A stretch of DNA of 64,000 nucleotides from Patella vulgata (lineage: Eukaryota; Mollusca; Gastropoda; Patellidae), in contig NC_065880.2 in NCBI RefSeq assembly GCF_932274485.2, positions 88,471,730 to 88,535,729 on the forward strand. The letters are read 5' to 3'. Below the pieces are notes generated by a model, which saw nothing but the letters and a program-made list of their open reading frames with translations, was not told the DNA's origin and did no database searches. The position numbers and the translations under genes were made by a program. Positions 42,602-52,786 of this stretch are shown piece after piece; the first letter of the stretch is position 1, and every line of letters starts with the position of its first letter.

Positions 42602-42736
42602 GTACTTATAGGAATCAATCCAGATTTTGGATCCAAAAAACCCAAGAAAAGTACAAAGAAAGGCTGTGTTTCTTCTAAAGTTATAACCTTGGCAAGTCAT
42701 CTTGATGAAGTTGATGTAGACCAACATGATTACTGA
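42602..42736 (+). CDS. Candidate terminal exon, 44 codons
   Basis: A clean splice acceptor (catatttaattttatttcag, ending at 42600) is followed in one phase by VLIGINPDFGSKKPKKSTKK, then GCVSSKVITLASHLDEVDVD, QHDY and a stop. Charged and non-repetitive. It could be the last exon of a host gene or of a second gene in the CACTA-like element whose transposase begins 360 bp downstream. No family recognised; no upstream exon found. Confidence 0.35.
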   Translation, partial: VLIGINPDFGSKKPKKSTKKGCVSSKVITLASHLDEVDVDQHDY

Positions 42737-42999
42737 CTTGACGAAGTGCTCAGTTTTATAAAGTGATGTGTATTTTCATAAAACTGTGATAAACAAGTTA
42801 TCTCAATTCTTCATTTGAATTGCAAACCCTGTTCAAGGTTATATTGTTTGAATTTTTCTTTGTTTTTTTTTTTACTTAATTTGAACATCAGATGCATGTT
42901 TTCATTATTATGTTATTTAAGATTAAGAAATTACTCTTTCAGTTGTATTCATACATGTTATTTAGGTTATTGATTTAGGCCAAGAGTAAAACCACCCAA

Positions 43000-43095
43000 T
43001 TTATATTGTTTTTCTTTAGGAATTCTAGTTGGAGACTCTGTTTATTCGGTAAAAATGTCAAACACACACCATTAGGATTATCCCTGGAATGAAAA
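43000..43095 (+). promoter_or_regulatory. Splice acceptor and 5' leader of the CACTA-like transposase
   Basis: tttatattgtttttctttag ends at 43019 and looks like a strong 3' splice site, implying a non-coding first exon upstream. An in-frame TGA (43090-43092) two codons before the ATG at 43096 shows that translation starts there and not upstream. Confidence 0.5.
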
Positions 43096-45795
43096 ATGGT
43101 GGTCTACAAATGTCAGTTTTGCACATTTGATCTTTTTTCTGTCAAAGAATATTTGAGTCACTATAAGCTGCATAATAATGTAAAAAACATAGTTTTCCCA
43201 TGCTGTTTTGTCTTTTGTAAAAGGACTTTTGTTAGATTTACTTCTCTAAAATGTCATATGACCAGGGACCATTTACAATCGTTGTGCAGTATCTCCAATA
43301 GTTTGTGTGCACAATCTGTTCAAGACAAAATAGTAAATGATGATTTCATTTGTTGCGTTGATAGTTGCAAAAGGAAAGTAGGCAGTCTCAAGGATTTAAT
43401 ATCACATTGCAAACAGCACATATGTTTTGATCAACCAATGCCATGTCCTTATTTAAACTGTGATGGGCTTTTTACGAAACATTCATCATACACATCTCAT
43501 ATATCTAGAAAACACGGATCGACAGGCAGCAGGTTTAAGGAATCTTTTAGGCCAAATAGTGTTATTATCAGTACAGTTCTGTCAGATGCCATTGAGACTG
43601 GTACGACCGAGTATTTTGCACGTCAACCACCAGAAAATGTAGTGTCTGATATTGAAGTAGATCATTCTAATGAGCAAAACTTATCAGAGGTTTTTAATAG
43701 GTCATTGGCTTTGTATTTCATGAAACTTGAAGCTGTCCAGCTTATACCAGTTAGCACAATCAATGTGATGATGTCTGATGTGAATGATTTACACGTTTTA
43801 TCAATTGACATTATGTATAAAAAGATAAATTATGAGGTTAAACTTGAAAACTCTGAAACAAAGTCTAAAATTAATCATATTATGCACAGTGATGATTTCA
43901 AATCACTTCTGAGTGGTGATAGTGCTAAGTTTGATACAGATTTTAAAAGAAAGCGTTTTTTTAAACAACATTTTAAGTATATTGAGCCCATTGAACTATA
44001 TTTAGGACTGGATGAAAATAACAAAAGATGTGTTTATCATTATGTTCCTTTAAAAGAAACATTGAAGTCTTTGCTTGAAGATGTAAGTGTTATGAATCAG
44101 ATAAATAAGCCTTTAGCATGTGATAAAGATCTTTATATAGACATAACTGATGGATCAAGTTTCAAAACTAACAGGTATTTTCAACAGAATAAAGATGCAT
44201 TAAAAATTATCTTGTATCAGGATGCATTCGAAGTTGTTAATCCGCTAGGATCTGCAAAAAAAACCTTTAAACTTATTGGATTTTATTTTAGTTTAGTGGA
44301 TATTTATCCATATAACAGAGCCAAGATTGACCCTTTACAACTGGCTATATTGTGTCGTGAGAAGGATTTTCTTTATTTTGATAATGGACGAACAGTTCTT
44401 GAACGATTGGTTAGTGAAATTAAGGAACTTGCTGTTGGGCTTAATATTGATGGAAAATTGATTAAGGCAAATCTTGTTTGTGTCTTGGGTGATAATCTTG
44501 GCAGTCACTTTATTGGTGGGTTTTGTACCAATTTTTCGAATGGTCAATATTATTGTAGATATTGCCTCATGATGAAACTATCTTATGAAACTAATCCTTT
44601 GAATATCAGAAATGCTGAACTAAGAACAGTTGAAAATTTTGAACACTCCGTTAAATTTGTAGAGGAAAATAATGTCGAGCATCACAATGGTATAAAATGT
44701 AATAGCATTGTCAATGACATAAATGGTTTTCATGTTTGTAATCCAGCTCTGCCCCCCTGTCTGGGTCACGACTTGTTTGAAGGTGTTGTTAAATATGATT
44801 TGGCACTGTTCTTGAAAAATTTGATCAATGTCAAAAAGTGGTTTGATTTAAAGACTTTAAATTTCTGTATTTCATCATTTGCTTATAAAGGCCATGATTT
44901 AGATAACAAGCCTGTTCCAATAAAAGCAAAATGTGACAACATTGCAGGTCATGCTGTTCAAACCTGGACTTTTCTGCGACTTTTGCCAATAATTATTTCT
45001 GAACATGTTGCAAATTTTGAAGATGATGTTTGGAAAGCTATTTTACTATTACGAATAATTACAGAATATTTATGTTCGCCAAAAATATCAATCAATCAAG
45101 TTGGTATTGTACAGCACCTTTTAGATGACTATATAATAATGAGACAGACCCTGTTCCCGGGTGTGAATTTGAGACCAAAACACCATTATGTCCATCACTA
45201 TCCCCATTTGATTACCCAATTTGGACCAATGCTCAGAGTGTGGACGATGAGATTTGAATCAAAACATACTTATTTTAAAAGAGGTATTCGAAGTTCAAAA
45301 AATTTTAAAAATGTGACAAAAACTCTGTCTGAAAAACATCAGCTTCTTCAGTCTTATTATTCAGTGGGTAGTTTATTCAAGTCAGAAGAGGGACAATTTG
45401 AAGATGCTGAAAAATTTTCACCAAATTGTGTTGGGAAAGAAATATTTGACATAGTCCATGAAAAAGTTAACAATATTAACAATTTAAGATTTTCAAGATC
45501 TGTTTTGATACATGGTTATTCAATCAAAAGTGGTAATTGTGTAATTGTTGATAGTAAAAATGGATATATAGGTTTCGGTCAAATCCAATTTTTGCTATTT
45601 GATGAAGATTGCATTCCCCAGTTGCTCTGTAAATACATAAGTACAAGAAGAGCAAGGAATGGTTTATATGAGGTAGACTTTGATAAAGGGGACATTGTTT
45701 TGGTAGATTACAAAGCAATACTTGATTTATGCCCTCTGATTTTATATAATAATTCGATTGCTCTCAAAAATTATCCAGTCGACAAATGGAATTAG
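43096..45795 (+). CDS. Zinc-finger CACTA/EnSpm-like transposase, intact, 899 residues
   Basis: Single open exon. Four C2H2 fingers come first: C6-C9-H22-H26, C37-C41-H54-H59, C87-C91-H104-H108, C117-C122-H135-H140. After a linker comes a catalytic region whose wording parallels plant CACTA Tnp2: ILYQDAFEVVNPLGSAKK (D376, like 'DGxNPFG'), CVLGDNLGSHFIGGF (D466), YYCRYC (CxxC 487-490), PPCLGHDLFEGV (D559), RPKHHYVHHYPHLI (693-706) and TMRFESKHTYFK (E721). D376, D466 and E721 are my inferred triad. I remember many homologous predicted proteins in fish, cnidarians and molluscs. No stop or frameshift in 2.7 kb, unlike every neighbour, so the copy is young, active or retained. Polyadenylation signals follow at 46022 and 46218. 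Confidence 0.88.
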   Translation: MVVYKCQFCTFDLFSVKEYLSHYKLHNNVKNIVFPCCFVFCKRTFVRFTSLKCHMTRDHLQSLCSISNSLCAQSVQDKIVNDDFICCVDSCKRKVGSLKDLISHCKQHICFDQPMPCPYLNCDGLFTKHSSYTSHISRKHGSTGSRFKESFRPNSVIISTVLSDAIETGTTEYFARQPPENVVSDIEVDHSNEQNLSEVFNRSLALYFMKLEAVQLIPVSTINVMMSDVNDLHVLSIDIMYKKINYEVKLENSETKSKINHIMHSDDFKSLLSGDSAKFDTDFKRKRFFKQHFKYIEPIELYLGLDENNKRCVYHYVPLKETLKSLLEDVSVMNQINKPLACDKDLYIDITDGSSFKTNRYFQQNKDALKIILYQDAFEVVNPLGSAKKTFKLIGFYFSLVDIYPYNRAKIDPLQLAILCREKDFLYFDNGRTVLERLVSEIKELAVGLNIDGKLIKANLVCVLGDNLGSHFIGGFCTNFSNGQYYCRYCLMMKLSYETNPLNIRNAELRTVENFEHSVKFVEENNVEHHNGIKCNSIVNDINGFHVCNPALPPCLGHDLFEGVVKYDLALFLKNLINVKKWFDLKTLNFCISSFAYKGHDLDNKPVPIKAKCDNIAGHAVQTWTFLRLLPIIISEHVANFEDDVWKAILLLRIITEYLCSPKISINQVGIVQHLLDDYIIMRQTLFPGVNLRPKHHYVHHYPHLITQFGPMLRVWTMRFESKHTYFKRGIRSSKNFKNVTKTLSEKHQLLQSYYSVGSLFKSEEGQFEDAEKFSPNCVGKEIFDIVHEKVNNINNLRFSRSVLIHGYSIKSGNCVIVDSKNGYIGFGQIQFLLFDEDCIPQLLCKYISTRRARNGLYEVDFDKGDIVLVDYKAILDLCPLILYNNSIALKNYPVDKWN

Positions 45796-46021
45796 GTGTT
45801 TAGTTTTTTTTTATCCAATTAGGAGGCCATGGAGTATTTATACAGGCATTTTTCTAATCAAGTAACAAAGTTTTGTTCTTATGTAGATATACTGTAGATA
45901 CTTGATATGATGCAGATCTTGTTTAGTTATTTTAAGAACTGTTCTAGCAAAATTAGAACTAAATTTTCATATTTATTTTTTAGATTACCATTAAAATTTC
46001 ATTAGTAGATTTTAGTTGTTC

Positions 46022-46223
46022 AATAAAGAGGACATCATAGATTCTCGGATCTGTTTTCTGAAACTAAAGATAGAATTTTAGTATGTTTGACATATATTCT
46101 ACAGTTATAAACTGTTCATTTTGACTATACATTAATTTGTATGGATTATATACATATCTTGTGTTTTCTGTTAAGACCTTTGAAGTTTTTGTAAGCTTAT
46201 TTCACTTGATAATTTTTAATAAA
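46022..46223 (+). terminator. Polyadenylation signals for the transposase gene
   Basis: AATAAA at 46022-46027 and 46218-46223, giving 3' UTRs of roughly 250-450 nt. Each is followed by T- or GT-rich sequence. Confidence 0.5.
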
Positions 46224-46466
46224 ATGTAATATTGAATGTATTTAGTTAGTTTTCTTTAACCTGAAGTTATATTTAATTTTACACCAGACACATGAGAGAA
46301 AAAGAACAGTAAGCTGATAATCAAGATGTATTATAGGCCTAATGAACAAGTGCTCCAGATGATAGTTACCATGAATTGTCTCAGACAACCCTTTTCTGGT
46401 GCAATTGGTTTAATACCTATGACTGATCAGATGTGAAACCAATAGCCTGTAAAGTTGGCTCATTTA

Positions 46467-46945
46467 CAAGTATATATGATTTAACAAAATCATGTTAATG
46501 ATTCTGAGCATTGCCATGTTAAAATACAAAACTATGTTAATTTACAGAAGTTCTGGCAACTTTTCTGCCAGGATTTTGCTGTAAAAAAACAAGAATAATT
46601 TCAGGTTCATTTACAAGTCAAATGTTATTTTACAAGTATATGTAATTTAACAAAATCTTGTTAATGATTCTGAACATTTTCATGTTAAAATACAACACAA
46701 TGTTAATTTACAGAAGTTCTGTCAACTTTATTGCCAGGTTTTTCCTGTAAAATAACAGGAATAATTTCAGGTTCATTTACAAGTCAAATGTTATTTTACA
46801 AGTATATGTAATTTAACAAAACCTTGTTCATGATTCTGAACATTGCAATGTTAAAATACAACACAATGTTAATTTACAAGAAATCCTGGCAACTTTTCTG
46901 CCAGGATTTTCAGGTTAAAAAACAGAAATAATTTTTACAGAGTAC
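46467..46945. repeat. Three tandem units of about 165 bp, likely subterminal repeats
   Basis: Units start caagtatat(a/g)t(g/a)atttaac at about 46467, 46633 and 46799. They share atgttaaaatacaacacaat, gttaatttacagaagttctg and an inverted pair 'tcctggcaacttttctgccagga'. The last ends tttttacagagta, which read inverted (tactctgtaaaaa) resembles EnSpm ends. Subterminal repeats next to short terminal repeats are typical of CACTA elements. Confidence 0.75.
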
Positions 46946-46971
46946 CATTATTGTTGTTCAGGGACAAACTG

Positions 46972-47158
46972 TCCTGCGGGACGAATAGTCCGGCGACAAA
47001 TTTTCCACGGGGACGAATTGTCTTGGGGCGAATCGCCCGAGGGGACGAATAGTTCTATTTGACTAATAGTCCTGATACGAATTGTCCAGAGAAGAATTGT
47101 CCTCAGAGACGAATTGTCCTCAGGGACGAGATGACTAGGGACGAATTGTCCTAGGTTC
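46972..47158. repeat. Minisatellite of 'ggacgaattgtcc' words
   Basis: About ten imperfect units of 17-22 bp such as ggggacgaattgtc, gagacgaattgtcctcag. Each word is itself partly palindromic (ggac...gtcc). Confidence 0.85.
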
Positions 47159-47376
47159 TATTAGGTTATATTCTATGCCCGGAAAATTTGCGGTCTGAAA
47201 GTCGGGGCGGCATTGAATATATACTGGGGAAATTGGGGTATTCATCTGAAAGTTTTTTATTTAAACCCGTAACAGGTTATTCTTCCAGGGTAGGGTTTTT
47301 TTTCCATAAGAAAACATGATATAAGGTTTTTTCTGGGATATTCTCATTTTACGTACAAGTAAAAATAGACGGTTTG
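47159..47376. other. No recognised feature
   Basis: Nothing recognised. Confidence 0.35.
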
Positions 47377-47512
47377 TAAGCAAGATAAAGTCCTCGACTT
47401 CGGTTATGCAGGGAAAGAAAGACTTCAGAAAAAACAATCATCAGGTTATTTTCTTCAGTCTTTCTTTCACCAGTATAACCCCAGTCTCATGCTTTATCCT
47501 ACACTTAATCAA
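47377..47512. repeat. Imperfect hairpin, about 58-bp arms
   Basis: Left gcaagataaagtcctcgact ... gaaagaaagacttcagaaaa; right, inverted, gtaggataaagcatgagact ... gaaagaaagactgaagaaaa. The loop is about 20 nt. Confidence 0.8.
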
Positions 47513-47553
47513 CCACCACAGTTTCTATATAGGTATATTGATTGACAGGTTCT

Positions 47554-47870
47554 AACAAATTAAACCCTGCAGGGGGGGTAACTCTAATTAGATAGAGCAA
47601 TACAATATGTCACGTACTTTTGTTCGTGTTGTTTATTACAATATTAACAGAGAGAGAGAGAGATGGGGTTTAACGTCCACTCGACACAAACTAGTTCAAT
47701 TCGGGACTAACATATGGTTTAATTTTATTTCAATAATTCGCTTGTTCGTAGGGATCTTTAGCAGTGGAAGGAAACCGGAGGACCCGGACAAAACCCACGA
47801 GGTTGGACAGGCGACCCTACTCCTTGCCACGTACAACCGAAGAATCGAAACCACGCCATTTGACTCAATA
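47554..47870 (-). mobile_element. SINE-A (47650-47870) with the same 3' block as the 33446 copy
   Basis: The block 47554-47650 (ttctaacaaattaaaccctg ... tttattacaatattaacag) matches 33446-33550 almost base for base. 'gacaggtt' occurs at 47546-47553 and again at about 47893. Confidence 0.75.
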
Positions 47871-48035
47871 GAGTACATTATGCGTGATATTATGGACAGG
47901 TTGATTTAATTAACAGTATTTTTTTCTGAAGAGGGAAGGAGAGGGCATAACAAAGGGTAAAACATAAGAAAACAGTCCTTGTATTTATAAATGTCACTTT
48001 AAAATATGGTTTTAAAATTCGCCGTCGCTAGAAAG

Positions 48036-48253
48036 AGAGAGAGAGAGAGAAATGGGGTTTGAAGTCCACTCGACACAAACTAGGTCATTTCGGGACTAAC
48101 ATATGGTTTAATTTTATTCCAATAATTCGCTTGCGCGTAGGGGTCTTTAGCAGTGGGAGGAAACCGGAGGACCCGGAGAAAACCCACGAGGTTGGACAGG
48201 CGACCCTACTCCTTTACACGTACAACCGGGGATTCGAAACCACGCCAGGCGAC
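48036..48253 (-). mobile_element. SINE-A, 5'-truncated, young
   Basis: Perfect 14-bp TSD ccgtcgctagaaag at 48022-48035 and 48254-48267; sequence close to consensus. Confidence 0.93.
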
Positions 48254-48304
48254 CCGTCGCTAGAAAGGTCATGCTTATGGAAGAATAATTACTAATTTAT
48301 CATT

Positions 48305-48350
48305 TGTTTGATAAAGACGAGAGTCTACTCGTCGAAACGTTACTTAGTAT
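48305..48350 (+). other. Hammerhead-like / Penelope-tail motif
   Basis: ttgataaa, then a perfect stem gacgag-agtcta-ctcgtc, then gaaacgtt (about 48310-48344). The GAAAC and the stem fit a hammerhead core, but the CUGANGA part is altered. Probably a relic of a Penelope-like element end. Confidence 0.4.
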
Positions 48351-48896
48351 TAAACTCAGTAATTGTGTATCCATAAAATTGTAGCTTGTGTTAATATGTT
48401 CAATTACTAAATGCCAATCAAAGAAGATATATTGATGACGTTTAGAAGAAACGTTGAGAGAATTGTCTTCGAAACTTCACCCAAATAAATTAGTGTGTTG
48501 TACAGTTTAGAGATGTTTTCGAATTTATTGGGTATGGTCGCTAAATGTTACGTAGAGTCACGCTACGCACTATTTACGCAAGGGCCGCGCACGCCCGTGT
48601 AAGACAGGCTTTATTAAGAAGCTTTACGTTGGGTGTTACAGTTTATAGGTGTTTTCGAGTTGTTATTTATTACAGATTTAACGTCCAATGCAATAAATAT
48701 GATATTATGGACAGGTTGATTAAATTAAATTATCTACACTTAAATGGTGTTTTGGAGTCTATTGGGTGGGGTTAAGTATTTAATGGCATTAATTACCTTG
48801 ATTAATTAGCCAGGTAGATCGATAGAATTCTAATTATTAACATTGTTACTTGTACAATAATTCATATAGGGGCTTGGGGCGTTGTTTGTTCCGTGT
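48351..48896. other. No gene recognised; sequence related to 47.6 kb
   Basis: 'tgatattatggacaggttgatt' near 48700 also occurs near 47884, suggesting an old local duplication. Confidence 0.4.
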
Positions 48897-49245
48897 GATT
48901 AAAACACAGATCCGATTTCGTTTCGTATTTTATAGTTCAAAATTTCTTTTTACTTGTCTTTACTACACTAGGTTCTGGAAGAGTTGTTATGTAACCTGCG
49001 TTCTGGTTGACGTGAGGGGTTAGCCAATGAAACGGTCTGTTGCTGGGGGTTCTTGGTGTGCTGTTGGTAAGACCCTCGAAACGTTGACGCTGATTAATCA
49101 ATATCTGGCGTCAGAGGATCAAAAGTCACTCGTATGACCACTGGCGCGGCCTCCCATTACAACTAGTCAGATCTTCATGTAGTGTGGGCTCTCAAAAGTA
49201 TAAAAAAAAACGAAACGAAATGTAGATCTGTATTCTAATCAGATT
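48897..49245 (-). mobile_element. TIR-P element, copy 2
   Basis: gattaaaacacagatccgat with tttcgtttcg at the left; aaacgaaacgaaatgtagat then ctgtattctaatc at the right (inverted). Contains ttagccaatgaaacggtctg (CCAAT box). Confidence 0.8.
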
Positions 49246-49394
49246 GTAGTTTGTTTAATGTACGGAAATTAGAATCAAATTTAGGTTGGATGGAAGCCGA
49301 AAAAAATACGAACTTTATTACACGCTGTAAACATAGTTATAAAACCAAATAATGTAGACTACACCATGAATTCTGTTTTAACAGAGACATAATT

Positions 49395-49470
49395 AGTATT
49401 TAACGTACACTTAGCATTAAATAGTAACGTATGGCATATTTTAATTTCAATAATTCCCTTGCGCTCATAT
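49395..49470 (-). mobile_element. SINE-A relic
   Basis: tttaacgtacacttagca, then catattttaatttcaataat and tcccttgcgc match the tail and core. Confidence 0.6.
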
Positions 49471-49475
49471 ATTTT

Positions 49476-49564
49476 TACCAGTAATAGTAGTAGTAGTAGT
49501 AGTAGTAGTAGTAGAAGTAGTAGTAGCGGTAGTAGTAGTAGTAGTAGAAGAAGTAGTAGTAGCG

Positions 49565-49595
<31 letters not shown>

Positions 49596-49597
49596 CG

Positions 49598-49631
<34 letters not shown>

Positions 49632-49650
49632 CGGTAGTAGTAGTAGTAGC

Positions 49651-49697
<47 letters not shown>

Positions 49698-49714
49698 AAG
49701 AAGTAGTAGTAGCG

Positions 49715-49757
<43 letters not shown>

Positions 49758-49776
49758 CGGTAGTAGTAGTAGTAGC

Positions 49777-49811
<35 letters not shown>

Positions 49812-49813
49812 CG

Positions 49814-49850
<37 letters not shown>

Positions 49851-49983
49851 CGGTAGTAGTAGTAGTAGTAGTAGTAGTAGCAGTAGTAGTAGTAGTAGCA
49901 GTATGTGTAGCAGTAGCAGTATGTGTAGTAGTAGTAGTAGTAGCGGTAGTAGTAGTAGTAGTAGTAGTAGCAGTATCAGATAG
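49476..49983. repeat. (AGT)n microsatellite, about 508 bp
   Basis: Trinucleotide repeat with agc, ggt and aga variants in larger periodic blocks (agtagtagcggtagtagtag). It encodes poly-Ser on one strand and poly-Leu on the other. Both long frames are artefacts. Confidence 0.95.
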
Positions 49984-50014
49984 TAGTTTTTATGTTTACG
50001 TGTATAATGCGAAG

Positions 50015-50255
50015 TCGGGAAATTTTGCCCTTTCAGCGGTGCTTGCGCATACAATTCTTCGATTTCCAACTGCCATGGTTTGCTTCACGCGCACACCTCA
50101 GTTTTTGGTCAAATCCGAACGACTAGGCAACACTTCCCCATTAGCCTAAAGTGGACTGAAATGTACTATTGAGTAATAAAAGAGACGACGCTTTGTCCAC
50201 GAGTGGATCTCGGTTTTTGTCGCATCCGAACGAATAGGCACGCCTACCAGTCGAC
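50015..50255 (-). mobile_element. SINE-B relic
   Basis: gggaaattttgccctttcag, cgatttccaactgccatgg, cacctcagtttttggtcaaa, ccgaacgactaggcaac; a second similar segment (tctcggtttttgtcgcatcc) follows at 50208. Confidence 0.6.
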
Positions 50256-50288
50256 CATCTGTGAGGTGAAATAGCTAAATCTAGTTGT

Positions 50289-50479
50289 TAAGGCCAGCTT
50301 TATTTTTGTCAAGGTCGCTGAGATGTAAATAAGGTTAGAGCACGTGATTGTTGACGAGATTGTAGGTTAGGGTTAGGGTAAGCATAGGAGCTAGGTCCAG
50401 GGTTAGGGTTATGGTTTGGATTAGCGCTAGCCCTGTTTACATCTCGTGACCTATGACGAAAAATTGAGCTGGCCTTATC
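50289..50479. mobile_element. Short palindromic MITE with telomere-like core
   Basis: Ends taaggccagctttatttttg and (inverted) gataaggccagctcaatttt. The arms continue to 'gagatgtaaa'. The centre holds gtaggttagggttagggtaa and ccagggttagggttatgg, that is, TTAGGG repeats in the same orientation. Confidence 0.75.
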
Positions 50480-51380
50480 ATTTAGCTCGCTACTGTGTGA
50501 TGAAAGACCCGATGCTGTGTCAAACATCAGTCCATCATATTAAAAACAGATCTATTTTGATGTATAGTTATAGCTTCTAAATTTAAAACCAAATAAAAGA
50601 GCTACGTCTCCCACATAATATAGTGCTGTGGTAATCAATAACTAATATACCACAGTTATTATCAGCATATGATCTATCGGCCGTGTCTTGTCTTACTTCC
50701 AAATTTAGACGACGTCATCAGCTCATCTCAACCAACACGCGGTTTCGTATTTGTGTTTCTATTTTAAGCAATTAAACTGCGATTGGACATCGAAGTAATC
50801 CAAGTTCATGACTAGTCGATAACTAAGATAACTTTATAAGAGCAGTGTATAGGAATACCCGGCTGTTTGCCTTTTGTTCATTTCTAGAGAAATATGTGAA
50901 CGTGTATCATTGTCGGGTTTGTTTGTGTTATTTGGGAGTTATTTTATTGTACACCTTTAAGCTAACAAATTAGTCAATATCGTCAGGTAAGACAGTGTAC
51001 TTATTGATTGATTGATTGATTGATTTTTTTTTTTTAATATTTTGAATGTATCGTCAGGTAAGAAAGCGTACTTGTTCATTTATTGATTGATTGATTGAAG
51101 TTTTATTTTGTATATTTTGATTGTATTGTTATAGCATATTTTTATAGTGTTGTTTATTGTAGGCGTAGGGATGGCAAGTACAAAATAAATGCACTAAATT
51201 TCAATCATTTATATCTCAAAATATTATCTTCGGCGCCCTTAATTCAAGCCAAAATAACAAGCTTAAATTTTTCAATACTGGCCTTTCGAAGCCCTGGGAC
51301 TATATACTGTTTTCGAACTTTTTTCAATTTTGATGGGGAAAACCTATAAGCTTCCAGTTCCACTGATAGTACTATTTCTA
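50480..51380. other. No gene; (attg)n near 51005-51025
   Basis: Short attg microsatellites and a T-run. 'cgtcaggtaagacagtgtac' and 'cgtcaggtaagaaagcgtac' at 50982 and 51052 form a local 70-bp duplication. Confidence 0.5.
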
Positions 51381-51496
51381 AGAGAGAGAGAGAGAGAGAG
51401 AGAGTAACATATGGTTCAATTTTATTTCAATAATTTGCTTGCGCGTAGGGGTATTTAGCAGTAGAAGGAAACCGGAGAACCCGGAGAAAACTCACG
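51381..51496 (-). mobile_element. SINE-A fragment
   Basis: (ga)n joined to taacatatggttcaatttta and core; stops at gagaaaactcacgag. Confidence 0.82.
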
Positions 51497-51629
51497 AGAA
51501 AACAACTATTTATATTGTTTTTTTTTGGTTTTTTTGTAACCACATACAGCATTATAAAAGGACAAAAGCAATATCCACAAATTGTCCCCTAACAGATATT
51601 CCGAGAACTTGAATTATCACTTAAGTCGA

Positions 51630-52135
51630 TTAGACTTTCATATTATGCTATGTCTGTTTGAGAGGGAGAGAGAAATGGGGTTTAACGTCCACTCGACACA
51701 AACTAGGTCATTTCGGGACTAACATATGGTTCAATTTTATTTCCATAATTCGCTTGCGCGTAGGGATCTTTAGCTGTGGGAGGAAACCGGAGGACCCGGA
51801 GAAAACCCACGAGGTTGGACAGGCGACCGTACTTCTTGTCACGTACAACCGGGGATTCGAATGTCTGTTTGAAATGCGGGTTAAATATATATAGCGAACA
51901 GAAAAATGACATATGATGCTATGTTCATGTGAAACGCGGGTTTATTAGCGAACAGAAACCTGACATAATATTTATGCTATGTCAATTTGAAACATGAGTT
52001 TAATAGTGAACAGAAAAATGTCCATTTGAAACGCGGTTTGAAAGCCAACAGAAAAATGACATATTATGATATGTCCATTTGAAGCGCGGGTTTAAAAGGA
52101 CATATTATGCTATGGGAATTTGAAACGCGGGTTTA
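51630..52135. repeat. Minisatellite, about 64-bp unit, interrupted by SINE-A
   Basis: Unit: atgctatgtccatttgaaa, cgcgggtttaatagcgaac, agaaaaatgacatatt. At least five units follow the SINE and one begins before it. Confidence 0.82.
51662..51860 (-). mobile_element. SINE-A, 5'-truncated, inserted in the minisatellite
   Basis: Perfect 12-bp TSD atgtctgtttga (51650-51661 and 51861-51872) copied from the minisatellite unit. Confidence 0.93.
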
Positions 52136-52786
52136 AAGGCTCAATACCACTCTTGTTGTAACTGAATAATATGTCCCAATCTTTATTCTGGTCAACAAAT
52201 TGTACTATTTTACAATATTCCAATTAATTGATGATACAAATTTCATCTTAACACACCTAATTTAAAAAATTGGAAAAATTCAACTAAATGAGTTGAAAAG
52301 CCTGACGTAAAGCTTTTCAAATGTGACTTGGATTTTAAAATATTTTTGAACCCTATGGACAAGTAAAATAGGATTTAATGGATAATTTACACAACAGGTA
52401 GGACACCAACACATCTAGTACTTAGAATAAGGCTATTTTTTTATTTTCTGGAGCTGTCAAGCCAGCAAGCGTGTTATTGTCCCTTTAAAGTCAACTGAAA
52501 AGGGACTTATTATCTACCGGACATGCTTGTGCAATTCTTTATTAATTCTTGGAATTGTTTTGTCCAGTATCAGAACGGTTTAATAGCGAATATTCACGGT
52601 TGAGCACGATGTCTCGCGGTTTATTACAAACGCTCTACGGTTTATCATAGTATATCACGAATGATCTATACGAATTACCATGATTGTACTACGGCTATTA
52701 CGAAGGTGTTGCGATCATCTCTGACCAGGTCATCTGTTCTGTCGATAAATGCCGAGTATGTACGAGACGGTGTGTAATATATCCGA
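52136..52786. other. No recognised feature
   Basis: AT-rich, nothing recognised. Confidence 0.45.

Noticed and set aside
49359-50069. Long poly-Leu (-) and poly-Ser (+) open frames
   Set aside because: Both are direct products of the (AGT)n repeat and do not read like genes.
50351-50440. True chromosome end or interstitial telomere
   Set aside because: The TTAGGG units are few and lie within the arms of a MITE found twice.
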